Below, one piece after another: positions 15,378 to 22,807 of a stretch of 22,807 nucleotides of DNA (positions are counted from its first letter, which is position 1; each line of letters begins with the position of its first letter). The DNA comes from Candidatus Rifleibacteriota bacterium (GTDB lineage Bacteria > Riflebacteria > Ozemobacteria > Ozemobacterales > Ozemobacteraceae). The notes under the pieces are model-generated. The model made no database searches. It was given only the letters and a program-made list of their open reading frames with translations, and was not told the DNA's origin. The DNA lies in the NCBI GenBank assembly GCA_029560455.1, contig JAKQKW010000060.1:1-22807 (forward strand). The letters are read 5' to 3'. The position numbers and the translations under genes were made by a program.

Positions 15378-16499
15378 TTAGATGCCCGCCTGATTTTTGC
15401 GAAATTTTTCGAGCAGAGCTTTTTCGAGTTCTCGGGCCTGGCTTTCGATTGTGGCATCGATAGTGCCGACACCAGTTTCAATTTTTATGCCACCAGGTGA
15501 AAGGGTGATGTCTTCGACGATTCTCAACTCAGATACAGAGCTGAGGCGGGCAAGAAACTGATCTTTGTGGGCCTGACACATGCTCTTGTCACGCAGGTTG
15601 ATGCGCATGACGATCTTGTCGACTTCGGAAACGCGATTCAGTGCCTGATCGATGTTGTGCAGAATGATTTCGGGCTGGGCAACCGGTTCGACTTTGATGA
15701 CTGATTTGGCAAAGGCGATGATGAGCTTGAGCATCTCTTCTTCAGAAGACTTGAGAATGCCCATACGACTTGTCTGCAATTCGTTAACGAGCGCTTCTGA
15801 TTCAAGCATCAGATTTTTCCAGTCGAGCTGCACTTCGTGCAGTCCTTCTGCTTCGCCGGCCGCGCGGCCCTTGTCTTCACCGGCGGCGTAGCCTTCTTTG
15901 TAAGCCTTTTCGCGCAATGAATCGACTTCGAGGCGTGCCGCTTTTTTTATGGTCTCAGCTTCTGCTTTGGCTGCTTCGCCCAGAGAGGCGGCAGCTTCTC
16001 TGGCCAGCTGCAGAGTTTTTGCAGCTTCCGCTTCCATTTCCTGACGGCGCTTGATCATGCCATGGCTTATTTCCTGCTCTTTGGCAGTCAGTTCGCGTTC
16101 TTTTTGCTGCAGAGAGGTTTCCCATTCGCGCAGCTCTTCTTCAAGTGCCTCGAGTTCAAGTTCTTTGACCTTAATTGCTTCGAGGGCTGCAGCGTGGCGG
16201 GATTTTCTTGCAGTCTGCGATAGGAAACTTTCTGGTTTGCGCGCCGGCGAAGGCTCTGCACCAGGTTCAGGGGATTCTTCTGCAGGATTCTGACCGTCTT
16301 CTGTCGGCGGTTTTGTGACTATTTTTTCGCCATTTCCGGCCAGGTGCTCAGGCGAAAGGGCTCTGAAGGCTTCTTCGGCAAAAGCGTCTTCGGCCGGGTC
16401 AATGTCCGGCTCGGGTTTGACAATTTTCTGGTGATGATGAACGAAGACGGGCTTTTCAGTATCTATTTTGATCTGATTTGCCTTGAAAATTTTACCCAT
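15378..16499 (-). CDS. fliH: Flagellar assembly protein FliH (extended N-terminus)
   Basis: FliH is the peripheral stator of the export ATPase and tethers FliI to the C-ring. The 373-aa product is far longer than the usual 220-280 aa because of an acidic, Pro/Glu-rich N-terminal region (about 25-95) followed by a long coiled coil (about 105-195). The GxxxG-type repeat typical of FliH is visible at 203-219 (GYAAGEDKGRAAGEAEG). The C-terminal domain, with SPGGIKIETGVGTIDATIE (334-352), is the F-type ATPase delta-subunit-like part that binds FliI. Start ATG at 16499, 11 nt after the upstream gene; it abuts fliI. Confidence 0.93.
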   Translation of the reverse strand: MGKIFKANQIKIDTEKPVFVHHHQKIVKPEPDIDPAEDAFAEEAFRALSPEHLAGNGEKIVTKPPTEDGQNPAEESPEPGAEPSPARKPESFLSQTARKSRHAAALEAIKVKELELEALEEELREWETSLQQKERELTAKEQEISHGMIKRRQEMEAEAAKTLQLAREAAASLGEAAKAEAETIKKAARLEVDSLREKAYKEGYAAGEDKGRAAGEAEGLHEVQLDWKNLMLESEALVNELQTSRMGILKSSEEEMLKLIIAFAKSVIKVEPVAQPEIILHNIDQALNRVSEVDKIVMRINLRDKSMCQAHKDQFLARLSSVSELRIVEDITLSPGGIKIETGVGTIDATIESQARELEKALLEKFRKNQAGI

Positions 16500-16510
16500 T
16501 CAGAAGTTCC

Positions 16511-16957
16511 TTAATAGACCAGGTCGTCGTTCGGACGGTTGATGTAAAGCTCTTTGCTGTTAATCAGTTCGGCAACTACTGCCATTATGCGTTCTCGCGC
16601 CGCTTCGACATCGGCTTCACGGGCCGGCCCGATCAGAGTGATTTCGCCCTTCAAGTCGCTGAGGCCGCGCTGTGACATGTTATTTGCAAGATTTTTGAGA
16701 ACCGCTGGCGGAGCACCTTTTAGTGAAACGGCCAGATCTCTGGTTCTGATAAGCTTGAGAAGCTTTTGCACACCTCTGGCATCGGCGTAGGCAAGATCTT
16801 CAAACATCATGATTTTCTTGCGCAGCTCAAGAACAACATGCGGCACATCTTTCTGCAGACCGTTCATAATGTGGCGGTTGGTTTTGGCATCGCAATGCCG
16901 CATGATGTTTGCGAGAATTTCGAGACCAGTGCTGGTTCCAAGTTGAGTCTTAGCCAA
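16511..16957 (-). CDS. Stand-alone FliG C-terminal (torque) domain paralogue
   Basis: The 148-aa protein aligns throughout with residues 201-349 of the adjacent full-length FliG (for example FEDLAYADARGVQKLL against FEDVVLIDDRSLQRLF, and DLAVSLKG against DLSVALKG) and lacks the N-terminal and EHPQ-containing middle parts. Three charged torque-helix positions are kept (Lys80, Arg97, Arg113, matching Lys280, Arg297 and Arg313 of FliG), as is Glu105. The acidic residue at FliG Glu304 is Gly104. It starts with TTG at 16957 behind a strong GAGGAGG site, overlapping the fliG stop by 8 nt. It probably arose by partial tandem duplication of fliG. A role in the C-ring switch or as a MotA- or FliM-binding accessory is inferred. 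Confidence 0.85.
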   Translation of the reverse strand: MAKTQLGTSTGLEILANIMRHCDAKTNRHIMNGLQKDVPHVVLELRKKIMMFEDLAYADARGVQKLLKLIRTRDLAVSLKGAPPAVLKNLANNMSQRGLSDLKGEITLIGPAREADVEAARERIMAVVAELINSKELYINRPNDDLVY

Positions 16958-17999
16958 TCAGCTCCTCCTCTCCAGGGCGAGAAATAACGATTTCGCCTCT
17001 GGCTTCGAGTTTCTTGACCACGGCGACGATTCTCTGCTGTGCCTGGTCTACGTCGCGCATGCGCACCGGGCCCATGTATGCCATTTCTTCCTTGAGCATT
17101 TCGGCAGCACGTTTCGACATGTTTTTGTAGAACTTTTCTTTGACTTCGTCTGTGACGCCTTTGAGGGCAACCGACAGGTCTTTCATGTCGATTTCCTTGA
17201 ACAGGCGCTGCAGGCTTCTGTCATCGATAAGAACAACATCTTCGAATACGAACAGGCGTTTTTTGACTTCTTCAGCCAGGCTCGGTTCCTGGACTTCCAT
17301 GGTTTCGATGATGTTCTTTTCGGTGGCGCGTTCAACCGCATTCAATACGCCAATAAGCGAATCGATACCGCCGACGCTGGTGAAATCCTGGCCGATGATC
17401 GACGACAGTCTTTCTTCGAGGTAGTTTTCGACCTCACGGGTAATTTCCGGGCTGGTTCTATCCATAAGGGCGAGACGCTTGGCGATTTCAACCTGGGTAT
17501 CTGGTGTCATCGACTGGAGAATGACCGCCGATTTTTCGGGCTGCAGGTAGGCAAGAATAAGTGCGACCGTTTGCGGGTGCTCGTTCTGAATCAGAGTGGC
17601 GAGCTGAGTAGGATCAGCAGTTCTGGCAGCTTCGAAGGGTTGAACCTGCAATGAGGTGCCCATTTTGGCGAGAATTTCGAGGGCCTTGCCCGGTCCGATG
17701 GTTTTTTCGAGCAGATGTTTTGCGTATTCCAGGCCACCTTCTGAGTAGAACTTGCGGGCCATCATAAGCTGTTCGAATTCAAACAGCACCGAGAGCTTTT
17801 CTTCGGTAGTTATTTTGCGGGCTTTGGCAATCTCGATTGTAAGAATTTCGATTTCTGAGTCTGAGAGGGACTGCAGAATATAACCACTGGTTTCAGGGCC
17901 GAGAAAAATCAGCAGAATAGCGGCTTTAGCCTTGCCGGGTATGTCGAGAATCGGCAGGTCTTCAGGCTTGATGGTTGCGGTTTGAACTTTCTCGGCCAC
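16950..17999 (-). CDS. fliG: Flagellar motor switch protein FliG
   Basis: FliG is the C-ring protein that meets the stators and generates torque. The 349-aa product has all three domains: the FliF-binding N-terminal region (about 20-110), the middle domain with the EHPQTV motif (140-145) and the C-terminal torque domain (about 215-345). Charged positions known from E. coli FliG to interact with MotA are conserved in kind: Lys280, Arg297, Glu304, Glu305 and Arg313 correspond to K264, R281, D288, D289 and R297. The start is GTG at 17999, with TAAGGAG 9 nt upstream. It follows fliF with a 16-nt gap and overlaps the paralogue downstream. Confidence 0.98.
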   Translation of the reverse strand: MAEKVQTATIKPEDLPILDIPGKAKAAILLIFLGPETSGYILQSLSDSEIEILTIEIAKARKITTEEKLSVLFEFEQLMMARKFYSEGGLEYAKHLLEKTIGPGKALEILAKMGTSLQVQPFEAARTADPTQLATLIQNEHPQTVALILAYLQPEKSAVILQSMTPDTQVEIAKRLALMDRTSPEITREVENYLEERLSSIIGQDFTSVGGIDSLIGVLNAVERATEKNIIETMEVQEPSLAEEVKKRLFVFEDVVLIDDRSLQRLFKEIDMKDLSVALKGVTDEVKEKFYKNMSKRAAEMLKEEMAYMGPVRMRDVDQAQQRIVAVVKKLEARGEIVISRPGEEELIG

Positions 18000-18015
18000 A
18001 GGGTCGCTCTCCTTA

Positions 18016-19914
18016 CTACTTGGTTAACCACAGGCGAACAACCTGTACTGCATCTTCCGGTTTAGTTTCGATAAGATTTCTGACACGTTCTTCGAGGAAT
18101 TCGCGGGCGTTGGCCTGAGCGTTGAGCCGGGCGAGTTCTTCTTCGCGGGCTCGATCACGTTCGGCGATGATAGCGGAGAGCCTTTCGAGGCCTTCTTCGA
18201 GAGTGCCGTCAGTTTTCTTCTGGAAAGCTTCACGGTAGATAAACTGTTCTTCGGGTGTCATTTCGTCGAAATCAGGCGGCAGAGCATCGTTTTCGCTGGC
18301 ATACTGATAAGCCTGATGACGCAGATCCTGAACTTTTCGCTTCTTTTCTTCGACGTCGCCGATTTCGGGGAAGAAGTTCTTGATGTCTTTGAAGCGGCGT
18401 TCCCAGTCTTTCCACTGCTGTTCGTTCTGCTGGAACAGCTGCTGTTCTCTGGCCTGACGCAGTCTTTCGGCTTCCATGGCCGCTTCCTGTAGTTTCTGCT
18501 GCTCGCGGGCCATCGCTCTGGCTCTCGAAACTCTTACAAAAATATAGATCACGCCCAGGAAAACCGGGAATGACATGAGTAGGCCCACAACGATCATGAA
18601 CATCTGCTTCTCCTGCTCTTTCTTCAGGGCAATAGCTTCTTTGGCACGGTCTGCTTCGTCATTTTTAAATGGAGTGACCATCAATGAAATTTTGTCGCCG
18701 CGCAGTTTATCAAAGCCAACCGCCTGTTTGGCCACTTCGGTGATCTGATCATTGAGGGTGTTGAATTCTTCAGGGTCACCGTTTAATACAACTGATACGG
18801 TCAGGCGTTTGATAGTGCCCTGCTCTTTAACGTATTTTTCTTTTGAGCGTCCAACGTCATAGTTTCTGATGGTGCCGTCACGCTCGTATTTGTTGATGGT
18901 CGAATTTTCGGTGCCGGGATAAGCGGGTGCGCCGGGAGGCAGGTTTGAGTTGACACCAGGTTCGCCGTCTTCAATCAGATCTTTGCCTTCGTATTTTTCT
19001 GATTCAAGCTTCTCTGAAAGAATGATGCCGGTGTTTGAACCTTCGATCGGCGGAATTACCAGATCACTTACCGCTTCTTTCTGATCGAAGTCCATGTCGA
19101 GCCGAACGCTTACCAGAGCCTTGCCATAACCGAACATGCCCTCAAGAATGTTGAGCAGTTCCTTGCGCAGGTGGCTTTCGCGGTTGCGGGTGATTTTTAG
19201 CTGTGCAGTCTGGGTTTTGTCGAGAGTCATCATTTCATCATCTTCAATGACTCTGGTAAGATCGCGGGCTTCGCTGTCAACGATTCTGATTTTATCTGGC
19301 TGCAGGCCTTCGACGGCTGAACAGACCCAGTCTCTGATCGCCCTGATCTGGTCCTGGTTAATTTCGGCACCGGGTTTCAGCTGCAGAAGAATGCTGGCTG
19401 ATGGCTCTTTCTGGTCTTCCTTGAAAACTTCTTTTTTGGGTTTGGTGATGCTGACATTGGCCTCTTCGATCGGGCCCATGCGCTTCAAAGTGTTCTCAAG
19501 CTCTATCTGCAGACCGCGCACATAGTTCAGGTCAAACTCTTTGTCGGTGGAGCCGGAGAAAAGAGACCGTTCGTCAATCAGCTTCTGCCAGCCGGGTTTG
19601 GCCTGAGGCAGGGTTTTCTCCTGGGCGAGCTGGAGAATAATGTAAGATTTGTCGGTGAGAGGGACGAGAATCTCTGTCGAGTCCTTGCCGAGTTTGTATT
19701 CAACGTTGAGTTCGGTAAGCTTGGCAGTTACCTTGCCGGCATCCTCGATTTTCAGTTTTTCTTCGAACAGGGGTATGAATTCTTTTTGCGTGCCCCACAT
19801 GGACACACTCAAAATACCCACAACCACGAAGATTACAAATGCTGCGAGCCCGATCTGCTGCGACCGGGGCAGTTTTGCAATCGGTTCCCATAACTGCCGA
19901 AGAAAATCTGTCAT
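18016..19914 (-). CDS. fliF: Flagellar MS-ring protein FliF (long cytoplasmic tail)
   Basis: FliF forms the MS ring in the cytoplasmic membrane on which rod, switch and export gate assemble. The 632-aa product has an N-terminal membrane helix (about 21-41), periplasmic ring-building motifs (for example LQIELENTLKRMGPIEEANVSI split over 135-156) and a second membrane helix (about 438-461). The cytoplasmic tail of about 170 residues is longer than usual and contains a Gln/Glu/Arg-rich coiled-coil segment (about 465-520). It still ends with the FliG-binding pattern NLIETKPEDAVQVVRLWLTK. ATG at 19914 with GGGAG upstream. A promoter candidate lies in the 110-nt gap behind fliE, so fliF may be the head of a sub-operon. 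Confidence 0.97.
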   Translation of the reverse strand: MTDFLRQLWEPIAKLPRSQQIGLAAFVIFVVVGILSVSMWGTQKEFIPLFEEKLKIEDAGKVTAKLTELNVEYKLGKDSTEILVPLTDKSYIILQLAQEKTLPQAKPGWQKLIDERSLFSGSTDKEFDLNYVRGLQIELENTLKRMGPIEEANVSITKPKKEVFKEDQKEPSASILLQLKPGAEINQDQIRAIRDWVCSAVEGLQPDKIRIVDSEARDLTRVIEDDEMMTLDKTQTAQLKITRNRESHLRKELLNILEGMFGYGKALVSVRLDMDFDQKEAVSDLVIPPIEGSNTGIILSEKLESEKYEGKDLIEDGEPGVNSNLPPGAPAYPGTENSTINKYERDGTIRNYDVGRSKEKYVKEQGTIKRLTVSVVLNGDPEEFNTLNDQITEVAKQAVGFDKLRGDKISLMVTPFKNDEADRAKEAIALKKEQEKQMFMIVVGLLMSFPVFLGVIYIFVRVSRARAMAREQQKLQEAAMEAERLRQAREQQLFQQNEQQWKDWERRFKDIKNFFPEIGDVEEKKRKVQDLRHQAYQYASENDALPPDFDEMTPEEQFIYREAFQKKTDGTLEEGLERLSAIIAERDRAREEELARLNAQANAREFLEERVRNLIETKPEDAVQVVRLWLTK

Positions 19915-19986
19915 TGCCTGCTACTCCCTACTCTTTATGGTGCCCTGTGTATTTTATAATTTTTTCTGGCGGGATTTGATAGATTA

Positions 19987-20015
19987 GTTATAGTACGGCA
20001 AAGCCGTTCTGTAAA
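19987..20015 (-). promoter_or_regulatory. Sigma70-type promoter candidate upstream of fliF, with inverted repeat in spacer
   Basis: On the minus strand TTTACA (20015-20010, 5 of 6 consensus bases) and TATAAC (19992-19987, 5 of 6) are exactly 17 nt apart. Within the spacer is a perfect 13-bp inverted repeat, ACGGC-TTT-GCCGT (20007-19995), a plausible operator. Transcription would start near 19980, leaving a leader of about 65 nt before the fliF ATG. It lies wholly in the fliE-fliF gap, the largest gap in this cluster. Confidence 0.55.
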
Positions 20016-20024
20016 GACTAAAAA

Positions 20025-20324
20025 TTAAAAATTCATACGCATTATTTCTTTGTATGCCTCAAGTGCCTTGCTGCGTACTTCCAATGTGAGATTCATTGCG
20101 GTTTTGGCTTTTTCAGCGGCAATCATTACGTCATGCAGATTTTCTACACGACCAAGAACCGCGTCCTGAGTCAGTTTTTCCGATTCCTTGCCGAGCTGGT
20201 CGACCTCGTCAATCGCTGTCTGGAACTTATCAAGAAAGAAGCCCCACTGTTCCTTGGCGTTGGTCTGGGGGCGCTCTGGTTTTGATCTTACGCCGTGCAA
20301 AGGATGATTACTGTCAATTTTCAT
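20025..20324 (-). CDS. fliE: Flagellar hook-basal body protein FliE
   Basis: FliE connects the MS ring to the rod and is an early substrate of the flagellar export gate. The 99-aa product has normal length, a polar N-terminus and the conserved helical C-terminal half: VMIAAEKAKTAMNLTLEVRSK followed by a terminal AYKEIMRMNF, close to the family's AYQEIMRM ending. The ATG at 20324 is preceded by AGAGGAT. It lies 3 nt after flgC, in the usual flgB-flgC-fliE order. Confidence 0.95.
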   Translation of the reverse strand: MKIDSNHPLHGVRSKPERPQTNAKEQWGFFLDKFQTAIDEVDQLGKESEKLTQDAVLGRVENLHDVMIAAEKAKTAMNLTLEVRSKALEAYKEIMRMNF

Positions 20325-20327
20325 TTA

Positions 20328-20771
20328 TTATCCTCTTCCGCCGATGTTTAGAGCGGCATTTGTCATGTCTTTTGCCGAATTGATACAGGTGACGTTGGCT
20401 TCATAGGCGCGCGTAGCGGTGATCATGTCCACCATTTCGTGCACTATGTTGATGTTAGGCCGTCTTATGTAGCCTTCGGAGTCAGCATCAGGATGATTGG
20501 GGTCATACTCCATTTTGAACGGGGTCATATCTTCCATGATGGCGTTAACTCTGACGCCGCGCCCAGGTTCCTGGGGGTTGATGCGATCGAGGTAGGGGCG
20601 CTGGCCATAGGCGTGCCTGGCCTGAAAGATGACCATTTTTCTTCTGAATGGTTCGCCGTCTTCAGTGCGGGTGGTGTTGACGTTGGCGATGTTGTTCGAG
20701 ATGACGTCCATGCGCAGACGTTCAGCGGTAAGGCCAGATGCAGAAATATCAATGCCACGGAACATTGTCAT
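20328..20771 (-). CDS. flgC: Flagellar proximal rod protein FlgC
   Basis: This rod component is exported by the flagellar secretion system and polymerises in the periplasm. The 147-aa product has the N-terminal rod/hook signature ISASGLTAERLRMDVISNNIANVNT (split over 10-34), the RPNINIV..MVDMITATRAYEANV block (about 104-126), and a C-terminal helix that pairs with the N-terminal one in assembled rods. Its ATG overlaps the flgB stop by one base (TAATG at 20773-20769), so the two are translationally coupled. No anomaly is seen. Confidence 0.97.
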   Translation of the reverse strand: MTMFRGIDISASGLTAERLRMDVISNNIANVNTTRTEDGEPFRRKMVIFQARHAYGQRPYLDRINPQEPGRGVRVNAIMEDMTPFKMEYDPNHPDADSEGYIRRPNINIVHEMVDMITATRAYEANVTCINSAKDMTNAALNIGGRG

Positions 20772-21193
20772 TATGCTCTACCTCCTCTGGTGATTACATC
20801 GTTGAGACCTGCAAACATTGCTGCCAGGCGGCTGGAATGAATCTGGTAGGTCATGGTGTTCTTGGCCAGATCGCTCATTTCAACGTCGATGTCGACGTTG
20901 TTCTTGTCATTGCGCATTACGTGAATTCTGTCTTTTATGGTGACCGGGTCGACATCCATGTAGTTGATGGTGCCGATCGGAATATGGCGGTCGTCTTCGC
21001 GGCGGCCGACGATATCGACCTTGCCATCGAACACTTTAGCCATCTGATCTTCGAAAGTGACAATCTGTCGCTTAAACAGAGGAGTGTTGACGTTGGCAAT
21101 GTTGTTTGAAATAACCTTGTGGCGCTTTGACGATACTTCAAGGCCTTTGCCAAGCAGATTGAAAGTCGCAGTTCCGGTAAGTCTTTCGAACAT
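20771..21193 (-). CDS. flgB: Flagellar proximal rod protein FlgB
   Basis: FlgB forms the innermost rod segment. The 140-aa product has the flagellar rod signature (SSKRHKVISNNIANVNTP, 22-39) and the FlgB-specific FKRQIVTFEDQMAK segment; the C-terminal half has DIDVEMSDLAKNTMTYQ before the final helix. An AAAGGGG site about 10 nt before the ATG at 21193 supports the start. It is 27 nt downstream of hslU with no terminator between them, so rod gene transcription is likely to continue from the protease operon. Confidence 0.96.
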   Translation of the reverse strand: MFERLTGTATFNLLGKGLEVSSKRHKVISNNIANVNTPLFKRQIVTFEDQMAKVFDGKVDIVGRREDDRHIPIGTINYMDVDPVTIKDRIHVMRNDKNNVDIDVEMSDLAKNTMTYQIHSSRLAAMFAGLNDVITRGGRA

Positions 21194-21220
21194 TTTTCGT
21201 TTTCCCCTTTAGCGATGAAT

Positions 21221-22645
21221 TCAGAGAATGAATCTTGCCAGATCGCGGTCTTTCATCAGCGGGCCGATAACCCGGTCGACGGTCTCGCGGGTGATCTCAT
21301 AGCGGCCGGTCAGATTCTGCGGTGCCGAAAACGAGGCTTCGTCCATCAGCTGTTCCATGATGGTGTGCAGCCGGCGGGCGCCGATGTTTTCGTGCATTTC
21401 GTTCGCTTCACATGCAAAGTGAGCGACACGCTCGATGGCTTCGCTGGTAAATTCGACTTCGAGGTTGTCGATGGCCAGCATGGCCTGATACTGACGGACC
21501 AGAGAGTTTTTTGGCTCGGTGAGAATGCGTTTGAAGTCTTCGACACTGAGTTTGTCGAATTCGACACGCACCGGGAAACGCCCCTGAAGTTCGGGAATCA
21601 GATCGGAAGGCTTGCTGACATTGAAAGCGCCGGCAGCGAAGAACAGGATATGGTCGGTTTTAACCATGCCATATTTGGTCATAACGCTGGTGCCTTCAAC
21701 GAGTGGCAGCAGGTCGCGCTGCACGCCTTCGCGCGAAACATCGGGCCCGGTCTTGCTGACAAAAGAAGAGGCGACTTTGTCGATTTCGTCGATGAAGATG
21801 ACGCCGCTTTCCTGTGCCAGTGACACGGCTTCCTTCTGCAGATCTTCGTGTTCCATGAACTGGCTGAGTTCTTCGCTGAAGAAGATATCGCGGGCCTGAG
21901 CAACGGTAACGCGTTTGCGGCGGCTGCGACCCGGAAGAATATTGCCAATCATGCTCTGAATGCTCTGCATGTTGATGCCCATTTCCTCAAAACCGCCCTG
22001 GGAGGAGAAAACTTCGACTACGGGTGTCTGATGTTCGTTCACGTCGATTTCTACCTCCTTTTCGTCAAGTCTGCCGGATTTGAGTTCTTCAGAGAGTTTC
22101 TGTCTGGCTGATGCTGTTGAATCAGTCTCTTCAATACCTATCGACACATTGCTAAACTTTTCTGAGGATTTTTCGAAACCACTTAACGGATGGTGTCTGC
22201 GGCTCTCGGGAAGCAGGATATCGAGAATCTTTTCATGCGCCCGGTTGCGCGCCTTCGGTTCGAGTTCTGCAAACTTTTTAGTTCTGAGAAGATTCATACT
22301 GACTTCAACCAGATCTCTGACCATTGAATCGACATCACGGCCGACGTAGCCGACTTCGGTAAACTTGGTGGCTTCAACCTTGACGAATGGAATGTTGGCG
22401 ATGCCGGCGATTCGGCGGGCAATCTCAGTCTTGCCGACGCCGGTCGGGCCAATCAATAGAAGGTTTTTGGGTCTGATATCTTCGCGTAGAGAATCCTGCA
22501 GTTGACGGCGGCGATAGCGGTTGCGCAGCGCGATGGCCACGGCACGTTTGGCCTTGTGCTGTCCCACGACGTATCTGTCGAGTTCAGCAACGGTTTCCTG
22601 CGGTGTCAGTTCGGGGCCGGGAAGATTGATGGCTTCTTTGTTCAA
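21221..22645 (-). CDS. hslU: HslU (ClpY), ATPase subunit of the HslUV protease
   Basis: HslU is the AAA+ unfoldase that feeds proteins to the HslV peptidase ring. Using the TTG at 22645 as start gives 474 aa beginning LNKEAINLPGPELTP (initiated as Met). That TTG overlaps the hslV stop (TTGA) and has GGAGG 10 nt upstream. An upstream GTG (22690) would give an extra 15 residues lying inside hslV. From the TTG, Walker A GPTGVGKT is at about 66-73, the pore motif GYVGRDV at about 99-105, Walker B FIDEID near 284-289, and the I domain (about 110-240) between them. The C-terminus DLARFIL matches the tail that docks into HslV. Appears complete. Confidence 0.97.
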   Translation of the reverse strand: MNKEAINLPGPELTPQETVAELDRYVVGQHKAKRAVAIALRNRYRRRQLQDSLREDIRPKNLLLIGPTGVGKTEIARRIAGIANIPFVKVEATKFTEVGYVGRDVDSMVRDLVEVSMNLLRTKKFAELEPKARNRAHEKILDILLPESRRHHPLSGFEKSSEKFSNVSIGIEETDSTASARQKLSEELKSGRLDEKEVEIDVNEHQTPVVEVFSSQGGFEEMGINMQSIQSMIGNILPGRSRRKRVTVAQARDIFFSEELSQFMEHEDLQKEAVSLAQESGVIFIDEIDKVASSFVSKTGPDVSREGVQRDLLPLVEGTSVMTKYGMVKTDHILFFAAGAFNVSKPSDLIPELQGRFPVRVEFDKLSVEDFKRILTEPKNSLVRQYQAMLAIDNLEVEFTSEAIERVAHFACEANEMHENIGARRLHTIMEQLMDEASFSAPQNLTGRYEITRETVDRVIGPLMKDRDLARFIL

Positions 22646-22807
22646 GATGGCATAACCTCCACAATAATCTTGTCGTTGGTGTAAACACACTGTTCTGAGG
22701 CAATGAGCAGAGCGTTCTTGACGATTTCAGCTGCGGAAAGGCCTGTGTGGCGCAGCATGGCTTTAGCGGCCGCAAGAGCTGCGGGTGCTCCAGAGCCGAT
22801 TGCCGCA
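22642..22807 (-). CDS. hslV: HslV (ClpQ), peptidase subunit of the HslUV protease (truncated by window edge)
   Basis: The frame open at the window's right edge encodes the last 54 residues of HslV: AIGSGAPAALAAAKAMLRHT, then GLSAAEIVKNALLIASE and CVYTNDKIIVEVMPS. The IGSG.....AAA.A pattern and the CVYTN ending are diagnostic of this N-terminal-nucleophile threonine peptidase. The N-terminal catalytic Thr lies outside the window. The stop TGA overlaps the hslU TTG start, consistent with a tightly coupled hslVU pair. Confidence 0.95.
   Translation of the reverse strand, partial: AAIGSGAPAALAAAKAMLRHTGLSAAEIVKNALLIASEQCVYTNDKIIVEVMPS

Noticed and set aside
21215..21823. 202-aa open frame on the + strand
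   Set aside because: It is the complement of hslU, which is strongly conserved on the minus strand. The frame has no independent support.
22646..22690. GTG at 22690 as the hslU start
   Set aside because: It lies inside the coding end of hslV and adds 15 residues not typical of HslU. The TTG at 22645 has a correctly spaced ribosome binding site and overlaps the hslV stop.
1..22807. CRISPR array, tRNA or rRNA genes, insertion sequences
   Set aside because: No regularly spaced direct repeats, cloverleaf-like sequences or transposase-like frames were recognised. The gene-level repetition at 3269-9220 is diverged paralogy, not a mobile element.

Overview
This 22.8-kb window comes from a flagellated, probably diderm bacterium of moderate GC content. 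It has lipoprotein signals, a complete flagellar basal-body and export cluster, and occasional TTG and GTG starts. The gene order hslV-hslU-flgB-flgC-fliE-fliF-fliG-(fliG-like)-fliH-fliI-fliJ-(SLT-like)-motE-like resembles the Firmicutes-type hslVU/flg-fli cluster but has no codY. The proteins are divergent enough that I suspect a poorly cultured phylum; Candidatus Riflebacteria or a relative is a guess that I cannot test here.

Left region (1-3128): the tail of a cation-transporting P-type ATPase (+) meets a minus-strand operon at a bidirectional terminator (about 286-328). In order of transcription the operon encodes a PLP aminotransferase, dUTPase (dut), 4-hydroxy-tetrahydrodipicolinate reductase (dapB) and a 79-aa protein of unknown function. 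The theme is lysine/diaminopimelate synthesis with nucleotide housekeeping.

Middle region (3269-9856, + strand): three consecutive, mutually overlapping genes encode lipoproteins of about 660 aa with one shared architecture: lipobox, carboxypeptidase-regulatory-like beta-sandwich, two fibronectin III-like domains, then a right-handed beta-helix. A small secreted protein with a helical, basic C-terminus follows. This is the accessory part of the window and the best candidate for an undescribed surface system. A hairpin-rich, possibly structured stretch with terminators on both strands (9865-10040) separates it from the next operon.

Right region (22807-10083, minus strand): the protease genes hslV (partial) and hslU run directly into the flagellar rod genes (flgB, flgC, fliE), MS ring (fliF), C-ring switch (fliG plus a stand-alone FliG C-terminal domain), export ATPase complex (fliH, fliI, fliJ), an SLT-fold protein that lacks the catalytic glutamate, a MotE-like stator chaperone, and finally glutamine-dependent NAD synthetase (nadE). 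Genes abut or overlap by a few bases, except before fliF and nadE. Each of those two gaps holds a sigma70-like promoter candidate with a perfect inverted repeat inside its 17-bp spacer.
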